Shown: in pieces, positions 30,943 to 43,161 of the stretch
Numbering within the stretch: position 1 is the first letter of the stretch
How the letters are laid out: each line of letters starts with the position of its first letter
Assembly: GCA_020881915.1 (NCBI GenBank)
Contig: JAJFPB010000001.1
Coordinates: 2,356,001-2,420,000, forward strand
DNA: 64,000 nucleotides
Origin: Paramyrothecium sp. XJ0827
Taxonomy: Eukaryota > Ascomycota > Sordariomycetes > Hypocreales > Stachybotryaceae
Direction: 5' to 3'
Notes under the pieces: model-generated
Seen by the model: only the letters and a program-made list of their open reading frames with translations
The model's database searches: none
What the model was told of the DNA's origin: nothing
Translations under genes and position numbers: made by a program

Positions 30943-33171
30943 AGCGGCACGGCTGTGTTGTGGATGAGCAGAATCGATTCAGCGGACGAGGTAGATATGC
31001 TGGTTTGGGCAAACGAGCGTGAGCTATATGGGCGAGTGCCGAAGCTTGAGGCGGCGCACAGGTCGCCAAGTAGCTGAATCTCGGATGAGGGTGAGAGAGG
31101 GTATCGACGATGGAAAGGACGAAGGAAGGAAAGGATGGAAAAGGAAGGGGAAAACAAAAGATAATAAGGAAGGGGGAAAAAAGGAAAAAAGAAAATGAAA
31201 CGATGTCAGAGCTCGGGCTAAGCTTCGCGCATCCGCGAGTTGAGTCGCGCAGTGAGGATCGCACTGGAGTCAGGCGGCGCATGTGCCTCGGGGTCTGGCC
31301 GGAGAAGCAGGCAAAGCAACCATGGGCTTTCCTCATTTGTGGAATGACGATTTTGCCTCATGCAGCACAGAAATAACCCGGCCAGCGAGCACTGTCTGTA
31401 ACACTGTAGCGGCCTGTGGGTAGCATGGAGCCAGCCGCGCCTGCGCTGAGGGAGTAAGGCTCGGGGATTGTGCCAGGCCATCACGTCAATATGGGTCGTT
31501 GGGCGGGCAGCACGGGAACCAGTTTCGATGGGCAGCGTGGGGGCGATCGTGGGCCACTGGTCTCAGCAGCTGGGTCATGGTGGAGCCAGCAAACATGGCG
31601 ATTTGGTCGGTGCAGGCCTTCCGAGCGTGTGTTTCTGGCTTCCACAAAAAAGAGGTGTTTGGCCAAGAGTTGAGATAGGGCCCAGTGTCCCATGGCCCAG
31701 GAGAGGCTCAATCAAGCTCCCGCTGTCGTGCATGGTGCCACTGCATGTCGGTATCCATATCCCGAGATCCCGTCACGTGGGTCCCCTCGGGAGTCGCTCG
31801 GTAAAGCAGCAAGCGGGCTGCTGGCCGGAGCGGCCCGAGAATTGTCGGGTCTCTTCGGTATAGATCCCCGACGCAGGGTCCTCATACAGGGGCGATGCCT
31901 GCAGGATTTCTCCAAAAGCAGCTACTGCGTAACGCGCGTGGCCATTAGCGCAGCCACATGAAATTACACGTGCTTGCGCTACTAGAGAAAACTGGTCCAA
32001 CGCCCCCAGCCAATCCTTGAAAGACCTGATTAATGAATCAGCCAAGGTCTAGAAGAAGAGGTTTGTTCCGCAGACTCCGTTGATATGGAAAGCCTGGATG
32101 GACTCCGTAGCATCCGGCTCGACGTGGAACTTATCTGGGAGCTTAGCAAGACGAATGGGACCAGAAATGATCCAGAGATGCGAAAACCTTGGTCACACGG
32201 CTCATTGACTGAGCGCCCTCCAGCTCGCAAGGAGGGTTTCGGGGTTTTGGGTATCTCAAGACGTCTCGCATTTGCATCTTAGAAAGTACATCTTTGCCCA
32301 TTTTCTTGCCATCAAATGTTTCAGGCGTTGCTTGCACCTGATGAAGTTGCGCCACATGGCACAAACATAACATACATCCAAACCCTTCGCACACGAACCA
32401 CGCTACGACATTGTCGAATTCACCCATCATTTCCTATGTTACAGCTGGGAATCCTGAGTCTTGCCGTGGCCGCTCGTACTCGAAGTTTTAGTTAAAGCCA
32501 CCCGAAGCAACTCTACCGTAGTAGTCGCTCGTTCACGGCAACCCCAGGCCAGCAGCACCAGGGGATCGACTCTCCACGTGGCACACAAGGGCTTCATCCA
32601 TCAAGGCAGGCGAATGCATGTCTTCCATTGATTCAACCCATTTCCACGTTACCTTGCCCTCGTTAGCCCTGCAGCAGTAGACGTCCGTACCACAGGTGCT
32701 CGACTAGCTATTCTTGGCAAGACGGAAAAACTGCACGCAGCACTTGTTCAACTCTGTTCGGTTATTGACCGCAATTTTTCCACCAACAGCCTAGCCCAAT
32801 ACTCTTGGGCGCCCATTCAGCTGCATCTCATTTACCTTACATTACAGCTGAACTCCCCCAATGGCCCTAAACTCCGTAGCTCTCTCAGTTTTCACAAAGA
32901 AAGCAATAACTCCCGAAGGCAAAGTGAAGGTCGCTTGCTCTCTATTACCATCAAACGCTTTTACTTTAAAATCCTATTCCTGTGCCGTACCCAAATCTAC
33001 ACCACCCGCTTCCCGCGATGATCCTCCATAGCTGCCGCCCCACCTTTGCAACATATGGCGCACGCGCTGCACCATCAGACCTACGTCAGCCTACTGTACG
33101 AAGCAGGCAGTGCTTGGTCTCTCTCATGTTTTACGGTATCCAACAAGATGGTAGTCCGTCTCTGGGGCGCT
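30943..33171. promoter_or_regulatory. GUT2 promoter and intergenic region
   Basis: It contains the GUT2 upstream region and, at its right end, the 3' UTR of the aquaglyceroporin. A strong pyrimidine tract on the minus strand (G/A on plus) spans about 31,104-31,200. A GTGGGG-type CreA-like site (SYGGRG) occurs near 31,538. About 1.5 kb (31.5-33.0 kb) carries no supported gene. Confidence 0.45.
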
Positions 33172-34339
33172 CTACACCCGAGAGTTGCGAGAAGCCTGGT
33201 ACGTGTTGGACCAGACACTGCGGCGGGGTTGCCAGAGGCGCGCAAAACCCATCATCGGAGTGTTAATGGGGCTGGGACCGTCGTGCAGGAAGACATCGTA
33301 CAGGAATCCGCCAAACAAGCAGCCAAAGAATGGCGCTACCATTGGAATCTGTTGCATTGTGTTAGTGGGTCGAGCACTCTCTACGCTCATGGGCGCCAAC
33401 TTACCCAGAAGTACCAGGTTCCGCCAGTTCGGAAAACCTCAATACCGTATCCGAGGATGTACGAGACAAGGCGTGGACCAAAGTCACGGGCCAGGTTGAT
33501 GGCATAGCCAGTGAGCCAACCCCAGCAAGCACCAATACCAAAAATCAGGAAGAAAAGTCCAAGTGGCATCAAATTTCCGGCGCCAGTCTTCGGGTCCGCA
33601 AGGGCGAAAATAACAAACTGAAGGATCGAGCTCGCAATGAACTCGGACCAGAACATGGCCGTCCGGTCCAAGAACGCAGCAGGATATGTGCAGAAGATTC
33701 CGGCCGTCGAAGTCTCCAATCCCACCGTGCGGATGCCCACACCACCTTCGAATTTGTCGATGGCTGATCTGTAGTTGCCGTACACGATGAAGGCACCGGC
33801 CATGGCTCCGAGGAGCTGGGAAATGAAGTATACGGGGAATTTTCGCCATGGGAAGCCACGGTAGACGCAACTGGCCAGTGTCACCGCAGGGTTGAGATGA
33901 CCACCGGACTTTCCACCCGCGTAGACTCCCAGCATGACAGCAAGACTGCAAACAACTCGCGTCAGCCCCATCCAATCACGCCGGTTTTGAGAAGAACAAC
34001 GTTCGCAATGCATGCAAATACTGGAAAGGAAACTCACCCCCAACCCCAGGAGATGCTCTGGTAATCTCCGTTCTCGCCGTTACTCAGAACCACCTGCGCG
34101 ACAACACCGTCTCCGAAAAGGATCAGGATCATGGTTCCGAAGAACTCGGCGAAGCCTTCCTGGCATGTGGCACGGATGCGGCTCCATGCCAGTTGCTGAC
34201 GCTCCTCTTCCTCCTGTTGCAGAATCATCTGCTCTTGGGTAGGCTCGTCGTGTTGTGACGATCCTGCCATTTCAACCTTGTGTACTGATTGCTCAGAAGG
34301 GGACTCAGGCATAGTAATCGCCACCTTATCAATGGCCAT
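33172..34339 (-). CDS. aquaglyceroporin (MIP family)
   Basis: A plasma-membrane channel for glycerol and other small polyols. Three exons, 34339-34038, 33945-33405 and 33348-33172, have donors GTGAGT and GTAAGT and acceptors TTTGCAG and GCAACAG; 339 aa. A cytosolic N-terminus (about 60 aa, Gln/Glu-rich) precedes the six-span core. The first pore motif is GGHLNPAVT with NPA at 119-121. The second is INLARDFGPRL with NLA at 251-253 followed by the Arg-Asp typical of glycerol facilitators. Yeast Fps1 also departs from NPA at its second motif, and NLA is a known fungal variant. The C-terminal exon gives PFFGCLFGGFLYDVFLHDG, then a short tail. There is no long Fps1-type regulatory extension, so it resembles the shorter fungal aquaglyceroporins. 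It lies between GUT2 and GUT1. Confidence 0.95.
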
Positions 34340-37003
34340 TGAGACTGGCACAAGGAAGAAATGACGGAAATATGAAGAGCAACAACACGTTGGGATGAAG
34401 TCAAGTTGGGAGAATGTTGAGGTGGAAAAAGAAAGGAAAAGGTCGGTGAGCGGTGAAACTATCTGCAACCTGGGGGAGGCGCCTAGATATACGAGGGGCT
34501 CGATTCTCCAAAGGTCTTCAATCCCCACGGGGCAGCAGAACCGTTGAACCAACCCGCCAGAACGGATGACGAGGAACAAGGGGGAAGATGAGGGGGATGG
34601 GGTTCTCCAAGACAGAACGTGGTCGAGGCTGGTCTAAGCCCGGATGACAAGGTGATGAGCTGGTCCCAGGACTCGAGTGGATCGTCTCGTGATGCAAGCT
34701 TGAAGGGATTCTAGCCTGGCCCCGGACCCAAGAAGGCAATCGTATCCCGAACGCAAGCTTGTGATGAAGGATGGGAAAAGCCCCCGGTTCCTGGGAGGAA
34801 TAGCGATGGCTGACCGAGTCGTACGATGGATCTCTGGTGAGTGTAGCGGGAATGAATGGGGATCCAGGGACTGACTAGCAGACAAAAGTACAGGATCCAG
34901 ATGCACGCTCGGTGGGTTGACCGAGGAAGACGACGAGAGATGAGGGACAGGCGGAAAACCACTTTTAACCAAATTCAGAAGAGGCCCCGGCCGAGGCACA
35001 ACGGCAACGAATGGAGGAGGTTGATGCGGATGCAGACCCAGACCCCTCGCCACCAACAGATCTGTGACCGAATAACTCAACGTTGCAGATATATGTTACA
35101 TTGCCGGCGCATTACCACAAAATTGAGCGGGGGAGATGGCCGGTACATGAACGCGGCCGGCGAGCGCACTGCAGGACCCCGTTCTTGCTGCATAATGCAG
35201 ATCTCCTCCCCCTCGGATTTCCAGCATGACGAACACCTGCCCTAGGCCACGGAGGGCGCACTTCCCAAAACCAAAAGGTTTAAAAAAAAAAAAAAAACCA
35301 GTGATAGGCTAAGGGCGGAACGATGCCTGCCTAGAGAGAGGGGGTGTAGGGAAAAGGTGGTCGAATGGAGTCCGACACGGCCGGGCACCATGGAACAGTG
35401 GCCCATGCCAGCTCTTGTCCCACTCGGCGCCGTGCGCAGTGGACAGGGCGGCCCTGAGACGAGAGGCGAACGGCCGAGTTGGTTCGCACAGTCGTTGACG
35501 TACGCCGCGCTAGTACGTACTCATGGATGGTTGCCCGAAGGAAGAAGCTGTGGAACACGCTCACGAGACCGATGTGGGGAAGCTTGGCCGGCCCCGCCGA
35601 CTCGTGCATCCTTGGTGCCAACGCCGCTCATTACTCGAATTACATCAGACTTCCACCACGCTTATCGTCACTCGCGAAGAACTTGGCCAGTTGCCCAATT
35701 CACCGCACAATGTCCGCCAAAGTCAATTCCAGGAACTCACAGGGTTTGGCGAACAAATTTCAATTGACTTGACCGTTGCCCCGATTCAAAGCGCTTACGC
35801 TGAGGTTGCACTGGGAAGTCGGCCAAGCATTGGATGCAAACTCAAACCCGACCCTCGTCGTACTGCATGTGACCGGCAGTAGCCGACGGGGGCGCAAAAC
35901 CTGTTTCGGGCATCGTCCCTCGAGCACTTCTGTCTGCATCACATCCCATTTCTTCAAACTAACCAGCGTTCTCAACATCTAACCACTTCTGGACCAACTA
36001 CGACAGGGCTTGGACAGCCACTTCCGAGGAACTAACAAATGGGCCGATGCAGGCCCGTCGGGACCTGCGGGCGTGGCTGCGCTTGCGCATCTTTTGCGCA
36101 ACACTGTATGGATTAACCATGGCGCCAAAGGGGGTCAAGAAGGGGGGGGAACTCGAACTCCCCGGCTAGTTTGACGATGAGATGATGTCCCAGCAGGCAA
36201 CAGGATAACCCCCGCCAGCAAATCCTCCACTCTTGTCCACCCAAACCCCGAACGTTTGCGCGTAGACCCCCGCGATACCGAGCATGTTCGTGAATAGCTC
36301 GGGCTGACAACCCGAACGAACCACTTGAACCCACGATCTAGCGGGGAACAGAGCCTCAAGCCATTGGAATTTGGCGCTTTCTCCCGTCCACGTTCCATAT
36401 CCCATGTCGCATCCTGTGAATGCGGGGGGGCTAGGGACAAGCAAGCAACACGCTTCCCCGACACATGGGGAAGAAAATTGCTGGAAATGCATGTGGATTG
36501 GCCCGGCCCAACCCCTCACCCAACCCCGTGAATCAAACCGTTGTCGTATTTTTCTTCTCTGCTAAGTCCCTCTGCTTCCATCCCACATGTCGTGTGACGA
36601 CTCCGCAGTCCGGGGCGCTGGGGTAAACATAGCAAGGTCGGGGTGGAATGGTTTGGTCGTAGTGGTGGTGGTAGCAGAGTAACCCTTGGCGCCCGGTTTG
36701 GTGCATCGTCCCCGTGGAGAAGAGAGCGCGGAGCTCTGGGGCAATTGAGCTTGCCCATGTGATAGATATTACTCCTCGTTAATTTAAAGAACCTGCGCGC
36801 ACCGCGAGCTGGAATCTGGCCGTCCAAGATTTAACTCCCCGTCGTCGTCCTCATTGTTTTCCTGTTCCTCTTCATCCGCCTCCCACTTCACTCCCCTCCA
36901 TCCTCTTCCAGTCCTCTGATACCCCACCTACCTACCCCTCGGTACCTGTATGCTCTCCTCCATCCTCCCCACAAGAACCCAAACCACAGACACAGCTGCA
37001 AAG
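34340..37003. promoter_or_regulatory. divergent promoter region of aquaglyceroporin and GUT1
   Basis: 2.66 kb between two divergent glycerol genes. Pyrimidine tracts lead into both starts (minus strand 34,360-34,440; plus strand 36,840-36,950). CTGGGG, a match to the CreA consensus SYGGRG, occurs at 36,618-36,623 and 36,736-36,741, and others lie near 34,470 and 34,535. CCCCACGGGGC near 34,533 is a short palindrome. A run of at least 16 A lies near 35,282-35,297. Many ORFs occur but none is supported. The motif calls are pattern matches only. Confidence 0.45.
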
Positions 37004-38692
37004 ATGTCTCCAGCATCCTCAAACATCTCCTTCATTGGAGCAATTGACCAGGGTACTACTAGCACCCGTTTCCTTATCTTCAACAAGCAAGGAGAGGTTG
37101 TCGCGGCGCACCAGATTGAGTTCACTCAAATCTACCCGCAGTCAGGGTAAGTTTGCGATCCCACCACTTCCCGTCGTGCGCTGGCCTGCAAAGAACGTCA
37201 CGGCTGACTCAAATCTTTGTTGCGCATTCTTAGCTGGCACGAGCATGACCCCGAAGAGCTCGTAAGCTCTGTCGAGAAGTGCATTGACGGCGCCGTAGAG
37301 GCCTTTGAGAACCAGGGCCATTCGCGCGAGCAAATAAAGGCTGTTGGTATCACCAACCAGAGAGAGACCACCATCGTCTGGGACAAGACCACTGGCAAGG
37401 CGCTGCACAATGCCATTGTCTGGACCGATACCCGCGCTCAGGACATCGTCCGCCGGCTCAAGGGTCGTCTCGGCGCAAAGGAGATCAACCGCCTTTGCGG
37501 CCTGCCCCTCTCCACCTACCCTTCCGTTACCAAGCTTCTGTGGCTTCTGGAGAACGTGAAGGAGGTCAAGGCTGCCTACGACAGCGGCAATCTCGCTTTT
37601 GGTACCGTCGACACCTGGTTGGCGTTCAAGCTGAATGGTGGCACGGAACGCAATGTCTACGTCTCAGACCCCAGCAACGCCTCGCGCACCATGTTCATGA
37701 ACCTCGAGACCCTTGACTATGATGAGGAGCTCATCGATTGGTTCCGCCTCGACCGCAAGAACGTCCTGCTGCCTAAGATTGTGCGCTCCTCCGACAAGTC
37801 GGCGTACGGCTCTTTGGCTGGCACCTTGCTCAAGGGCACCAAGATCACTGGCTGCCTGGGTGACCAGAGCGCCGCGCTTGTCGGCCAGAAGGGTTTCACT
37901 CCCGGCCTTGCCAAGAACACTTACGGAACTGGCTGCTTCCTCCTCTACAACGTTGGTGACAAGCCCGTCATCTCATCCCACGGTCTGTTGTCGACTGTCG
38001 CCTTCGACTTTGGCGAAGGCCAGACCATGTACGCACTTGAGGGCTCTATTGCTGTCGCTGGATCAAGCATCAAGTTCCTTGTCGACAACTTTGGCTTCAT
38101 TGAGTCGTCCTCGAAGCTGAGTGCCCTTGCTGAGACGGTCGAGGACAATGGTGGTGTCACCTTTGTTACAGCCTTCAGCGGTCTGTTCGCCCCGTACTGG
38201 ATTGACGATGCTCGTGGAACTCTCTACGGGATAACGGCTTTCACTCAGCGTGGACATATTGCTCGTGCTACTCTTGAGGCTACTTGTTTCCAGACCAGAG
38301 CTATCCTGGACTCGATGGCCAAGGACAGTGGCAAGGCCCTGAACGAGCTCGCAGTTGACGGTGGTATGACCAACTCGGATCTTATCATGCAGGTGTGTAA
38401 AGCCTAAAAAAAACTTACGATTGTGAAACAATTGGCTAACAGTTCAAATTAGACCCAGGCTGATATCAGTGGAATCCCCGTTGTCCGCCCGGCTATGCGT
38501 GAGACAACTGCTCTGGGAGCTGCCATTGCCGCTGGCCTGGCAGTCGGAGTATGGAACAGCATTGATGATTTGAAGGACGTGAACGTGGAGGGCAAGACTA
38601 CCTTCAAACCTAAAATTTCTGACGACGAGGCAGACAAGAAGTTCGCTCGATGGGAGAAGGCCGTTCACATGAGCAAGGGCTGGTTGAACTGA
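37004..38692 (+). CDS. GUT1: glycerol kinase
   Basis: Phosphorylates glycerol to glycerol-3-phosphate with ATP in the cytosol; FGGY family. Exons are 37004-37146, 37234-38392 and 38453-38692, giving 513 aa, the usual length. Introns are GTAAGT..CTTAG and GTGTGT..AATTAG. Motifs: [17 protein letters not shown] at the N-terminus (phosphate loop), [20 protein letters not shown] (about 100-119), [39 protein letters not shown], and [20 protein letters not shown] (FGGY signature 2 region), then [18 protein letters not shown]. An upstream in-frame ATG at 36950 would add 18 residues, but ATG 37004 has the better context (caaagATGtct) and fits the family. It follows the aquaglyceroporin in divergent orientation and ends 2 kb before a Zn2Cys6 regulator. 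Confidence 0.97.
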
Positions 38693-40719
38693 GCTTGAGG
38701 CAATGAAGCGTAACGAGATGAATGTATTAATATCCTTGTGCCCTATTCCCAAGCGCTGAAACCTCTGATCCCAAGGACTGAGCCTGTTCGAGCTCGTTAC
38801 AATAGAATGAGTGTCCACGCCCACATGTGATTCCATTACGGCGTAAACAGCCTTGCCGAAGTTTGAAGGAATACAACCCTGGTCAATGGTCTTAGTGCTT
38901 GGAGCTGGGGTATCTCCAAATGCTTCTTGGAAATTGGGGTAACGTTGCCCCGTCTGTGCTTCGTCACAAATTCCGTCCCCAACTGTGGATTGAATCGGAT
39001 GCCCGTCATGCGTCTAGCCGCCTTGCAGCTACATCCTATCCCTGTCTCTATACTAGGTTCGCACGCACATGCTGTTCTCGCATGCATTTCTAACTCCTTG
39101 TCACGGTCGGCAACGGGGTATTAGCCTCTCCACAATCCTCGATGGAAAGGGTGGGCGGCGTCCGTTCGGACATTATCTTGCATATGATTACTGCAAGCTG
39201 GCGTCCATTGACTGAGCGTTCCCGTAAAGGTCAAGTTCAATATCAAATGGATTGGAACATACTGTAAGTCGTAGTGACGCACATCCATCAGAAATGTGTG
39301 TACGTGAACATACCAGATATGTAGACTTGCCCTTTCACATCACACATTTCAGAGGCAAACGGGACAACATTTCCTGGGCGTGGCCGATCCCAGCACAGCG
39401 AACCTCAGCAACATTCCAGGTTCATCTCGTGTGACTTACTGGGGCGCAGTAACACCCTATGTTCGAAGGTCTGCATCAGAGGTCAACCATTGCCCGTAAT
39501 CGAACTCAACCCTGCATTAGAAGCAAGGGTCCGTGTGGAGGAATGTGTGATAACCATGACTGACGGGCGCTTTCAGCAAGGCTCATCACAATGCCTCGGT
39601 CCGAGTTCCCTCGCATGACAGCCAACGTCCGTGGATGTCACCTTTGCGGTTGCCAATTGCACACGTGATATGGCACGCTTCGCGAGGTACCTGATCGGCC
39701 TCCCTGCCACCCGAGGGACCGTGCAAGACTGCGGCTGTTTACTGCGCAAGAGTTTCTCCTGCCTTCCAGACGACTGAATGGGCAATGCGACGAATGTTTG
39801 CCCTCCTCCCGCAATTTCGGGAATACTGGGAATGTGTTCAAACGATGGGAATGCGCTCAAATGACCTGGCCAGTAACAAGTCAAAAATTGAATCTCTCTT
39901 CTGGGAACCACCCGCCGCTTGTGAAGATAATATCTGAAAGCCTCCATTGCAATGGCCACTTCGTCTCGGAATATCTCCATTCAGTAATGCGGTGCTCACG
40001 GACGGCCCTCTGTATGGCGGGAATTTTGAGCACAGTCTCCGGGTGATGGGTCAGCATCAGCATCTCGGGCTGAGAATACCGAGAAGAAACCGCCTCATAC
40101 AGGTACCGTCACACTGTAAATGCCATGAGCGGTACCTACCCACATGGCCGGAATTGTTCAGATTCAGAGGCTACGCACTTGCAATCGGCACCGTCGGTAG
40201 TACCATCAAAGCAGAAACGCAAGTACCCGACCAGACCGATCTACAGTACGACAGATGGATTGTGTACTGTAGGTGACCACCCGCATTTCCCACCTCAGGT
40301 AAGGTACCTTAATGTACCTTAGGTAGGTTCTGACATGGCACAGCCTTAAGCCAGTAACTTGGTAGCCTAAGCGCTTGCCGCTAGGGTACCCCGACTGGCA
40401 ATTGGGGCTAGCGGCGAGGTCACATCCCCTGGGTCAGGAGGCTTGACCAACTCTTTGGCTAAAGTACCTGCAACGCAGGGCACGCGTTTCGAACGAATCA
40501 TGTACCAACCACCACCTCGGGATGCTGGGGTTCGTTGTCATTGCCTCCCCCTACGGACCTGGGAATAGCAAGGTTCTCTTCACACGGTCCTTGCTTATTC
40601 TATCTCTGTCCTCGATGCTGGTCTGGTCTATGAACAGGCCTTCTTCCTTCGTCGGTCTCTCTATTCCGCGTTGATAAGAGAGGGGAAAAACTCTCACCCT
40701 CTTAAAGCCCAGGGTGGCT
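38693..40719. promoter_or_regulatory. intergenic region and promoter of the Zn2Cys6 gene
   Basis: Two kilobases without a supported gene. The right half carries TACCT-type motifs: AGGTACCGTCAC and GCGGTACCTACCC near 40,099-40,142, then CTCAGGTAAGGTACC followed by TTAATGTACCTTAGGTAGG near 40,293-40,327. The left half holds the GUT1 3' UTR. ORFs up to 135 codons show no features. Confidence 0.45.
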
Positions 40720-43161
40720 ATGTGGAGTTCTGAGCATGGTGGAACAGCTGCAACACAGAATCCACCATCATCGCTATCCATGGCCGAGGACGAGGCGAAC
40801 TCGGGCCTCAGTAACGAGGAGGGCTCCAGTTCCGATGAGAGGCAACAACAGAATGAGAAGTCCCCAGCTACTCAACCTGCGAAGAAGCGTAAGCGGGAGA
40901 AGCACGACAAGACATCGTATGCATATCCCCCCTACATTTTCACTTCTGATATCCCACCGTCTACCGAGAGAGTCCGAGAACTAATCTCCTATCCCCAGCT
41001 GCGAGTTGTGCAAGGCCCGCAAGGTCAAGTGCGACCGAGTTGAGCCCGCATGTGGTGCTTGCGTGCGGCATAACCGTACTTGCGTCTATCTAGAGCGCCA
41101 GAAGCCTGGCAGCCGTATTGGCTTTACCCTCGAGCTTGAGGCCAAGGTAAACAGGATTGACGCCCTTCTTCAGGCGCTCGGTCGTCGCGTTGAGGATCAC
41201 ATATCCCAAGATCAGGCGCATGCTCTATCCCCAGCCGTCAGCAGCAGTCATGCCTCATCTCAGGTTGAGGGCCTCCGCCATGATGGCCATCCGGCTACCC
41301 CAGGAAGAACACCTGGCATCTCAAGTCCTTTCTGGCCGCCATCTGAGGTCAACTCTGGGCCTCAGGGCGCGGGTCGAGGGCTCGCTCATACTCCGCTGAG
41401 CACATCATATAGCAACTCCGTTCCCCAGCCTCCTACGGCTCCCGATCTCCCCGGCCCACGGCAGGGTCTGTCATCACTCCCTCCGACCACCGATTTGCCG
41501 CCTCACGACATGGTCTACGCACTGGTAGACCTCTACTTCAAGCACTGCAATACGTGGTGCCCAATACTGGATCGGAAGACCACTTTTGCCATTTTCTTCG
41601 GTTCCACGTCTCTCGAAGATGCCGACCGTGTGCTCCTACAGGCTATTGTGGCTACAACCCTACGCTTCCTCAACGATTCACGCCTGTCGCCTGAGATGAA
41701 GATGCATTACCGTGCCGTGTCCAAGAGAGCGGTTCAAGTTTATGCCATGGAGCACGTTAGCATCCCTGCCCTACGTGCTCTCGTCATAATCTGCCTCGAT
41801 GAGCTGGGCACTTCAAATGGTCCACGTGGATGGAATATGTTGGCCGTTCTGGCACAGAACATCAGGCAACTCGATTTGTGCCACGAAAGCAGTGTTTATT
41901 TGGCCGCCGAGACGGAGGATTTGCCTCGCACTGGTTCTATCCGTAGACTGGCGGCTGGGCGGCCTGAATCATGGATCGAGGATGAAGGCAGGCGTCGCTT
42001 GTGCTGGATGGTCTATTTACTCGATCGATACGCCACTATCGCCACGTCTACATTCGATTTTATGCTCGACGATAAGAAGATGAAGCGACTCCTTCCCTGC
42101 TCCTATGACCTGTTCTCAAAGAATGTCCCAGTCGAGACACGGTCCTTGAACCCCACCCCGGATCAGCACGGTGCGGTCCGGTACACGGTAAACAAGCCCG
42201 AAAACCTCGGAAGTTTTTCGTATCACTGCGAAATCCTGAGAATATTAAGCCGCGTGCACGATTTTCTCAGGATGCCAATCGACGTGACCAGCGCAGCCGA
42301 CATGGCAGACTGGCGGAACACTTACCGTCTCCTAGATGGGGCCCTCGACAACTGGTTACAGAGCCTACCCAGCGAGTACAATCGCATATCAGCGTTGTGC
42401 CACTCCGATCCTGCCAGCCGCGTTGCTAACTGGTTCATGCTACATAGCGCGTATGTCGTTTCTGTTGTCCGCCTACACTCTTCAGCAGCCTACCCCTTGG
42501 TGAGCTCGAGGCTGTTCATTCCTTCGCATTACGCCATGCAGCGTTGTCTGTCTGCTGTTATGAGTCTGGCAGACATTGCCAAAGACGTTGCCGAGGCAAA
42601 TGGTCTGGATTTACTCGGTCCTCCTTTTGCTTTCTCGCTATGGGTTGCTGCCAGGTTACTTCTTGTCCACGCCGCTGCCGTTGGGTCTTCAGTAGATCCA
42701 AAGATAGAGTTCTTCATTGAGACCCTTGGATATGTTGGACAATATTGGGAAGTTGCCAACAACTACGCCAGGATACTCACGCGTGTCGTTCAAAGAGGAC
42801 GGCACGGTGATCTCAACTACACTGCCATGAGAAAGTTCGTGCTCTACTCCATTTCAGGGGGTTTTGGCTAATCTTGAGAAACAGGAGTGCGTTCGACTTG
42901 GTGAGCCTGACTTCATCAACTCGCCAATCCGGTACCGAGCAAACTTCTATTCAAACGGCGACTCTGAGTGAGCTTGACAATATTGACATTTTCGAATTCT
43001 TTAATTTCCCCAAGGTTGCTGAGCCGTCCACAAGAAGTTCAAACGGGCAGACGACCCAACTGTCTTATCAGTTTGGTGGGATGGGCAATGAAGCCCCTAA
43101 TGGAGGCGGACTGCCAGATCCCGAGACGGATTGGCTGAGATACGGTGCATCTTTCACCTGA
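40720..43161 (+). CDS. Zn2Cys6 fungal transcription factor, C-terminus frameshifted
   Basis: Two exons, 40720-40916 and from 40999, flank an intron GTATGC..CCCCAG. The join creates the binuclear cluster C67-x2-C-x6-C-x6-C-x2-C-x6-C (CELCKARKVKC, then CGACVRHNRTC). A basic patch (KKRKREKHDK) precedes it and a coiled-coil linker follows. The fungal_trans domain covers roughly 235-500 (YFKHCNTWCPILDRKTTFAI; ARDEGRRRLCWM-like block IEDEGRRRLCWMVYLLDRYA). The frame opened by exon 2 stops at 42,871. Coding clearly continues one frame over with VLANLEKQECVRLGEPDFIN to a stop at 42,969-42,971. It then resumes in the third frame with ELDNIDIFEFFNFPKV, to TGA at 43,161. An extra G in the run 42,857-42,861 and an extra base near 42,969 would account for this. 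ATG 40780 is an alternative start. The target genes are unknown. Confidence 0.85.

Noticed and set aside
31470..31863. 131-codon ORF in the GUT2 upstream region
   Set aside because: No recognisable motif, and several frames are open in the same GC-rich stretch.
36145..36175. tRNA T-arm-like hairpin (GAGTTCGAGTTCC on the minus strand)
   Set aside because: The stem does not pair as a T-arm and no anticodon or acceptor stem is found upstream.
42807..42857. Possible 51-bp intron ending ATTTCAG in the Zn2Cys6 gene, to explain the first frame change
   Set aside because: Its length is a multiple of three, so it does not change frame, and it would remove conserved-looking HGDLNYTAMRKFVLYS.
42967..43013. 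Possible intron GTGAGC..CCCCAAG to explain the second frame change
   Set aside because: It would delete DIFEFFNFPKV and continue in a frame whose translation does not look like protein.
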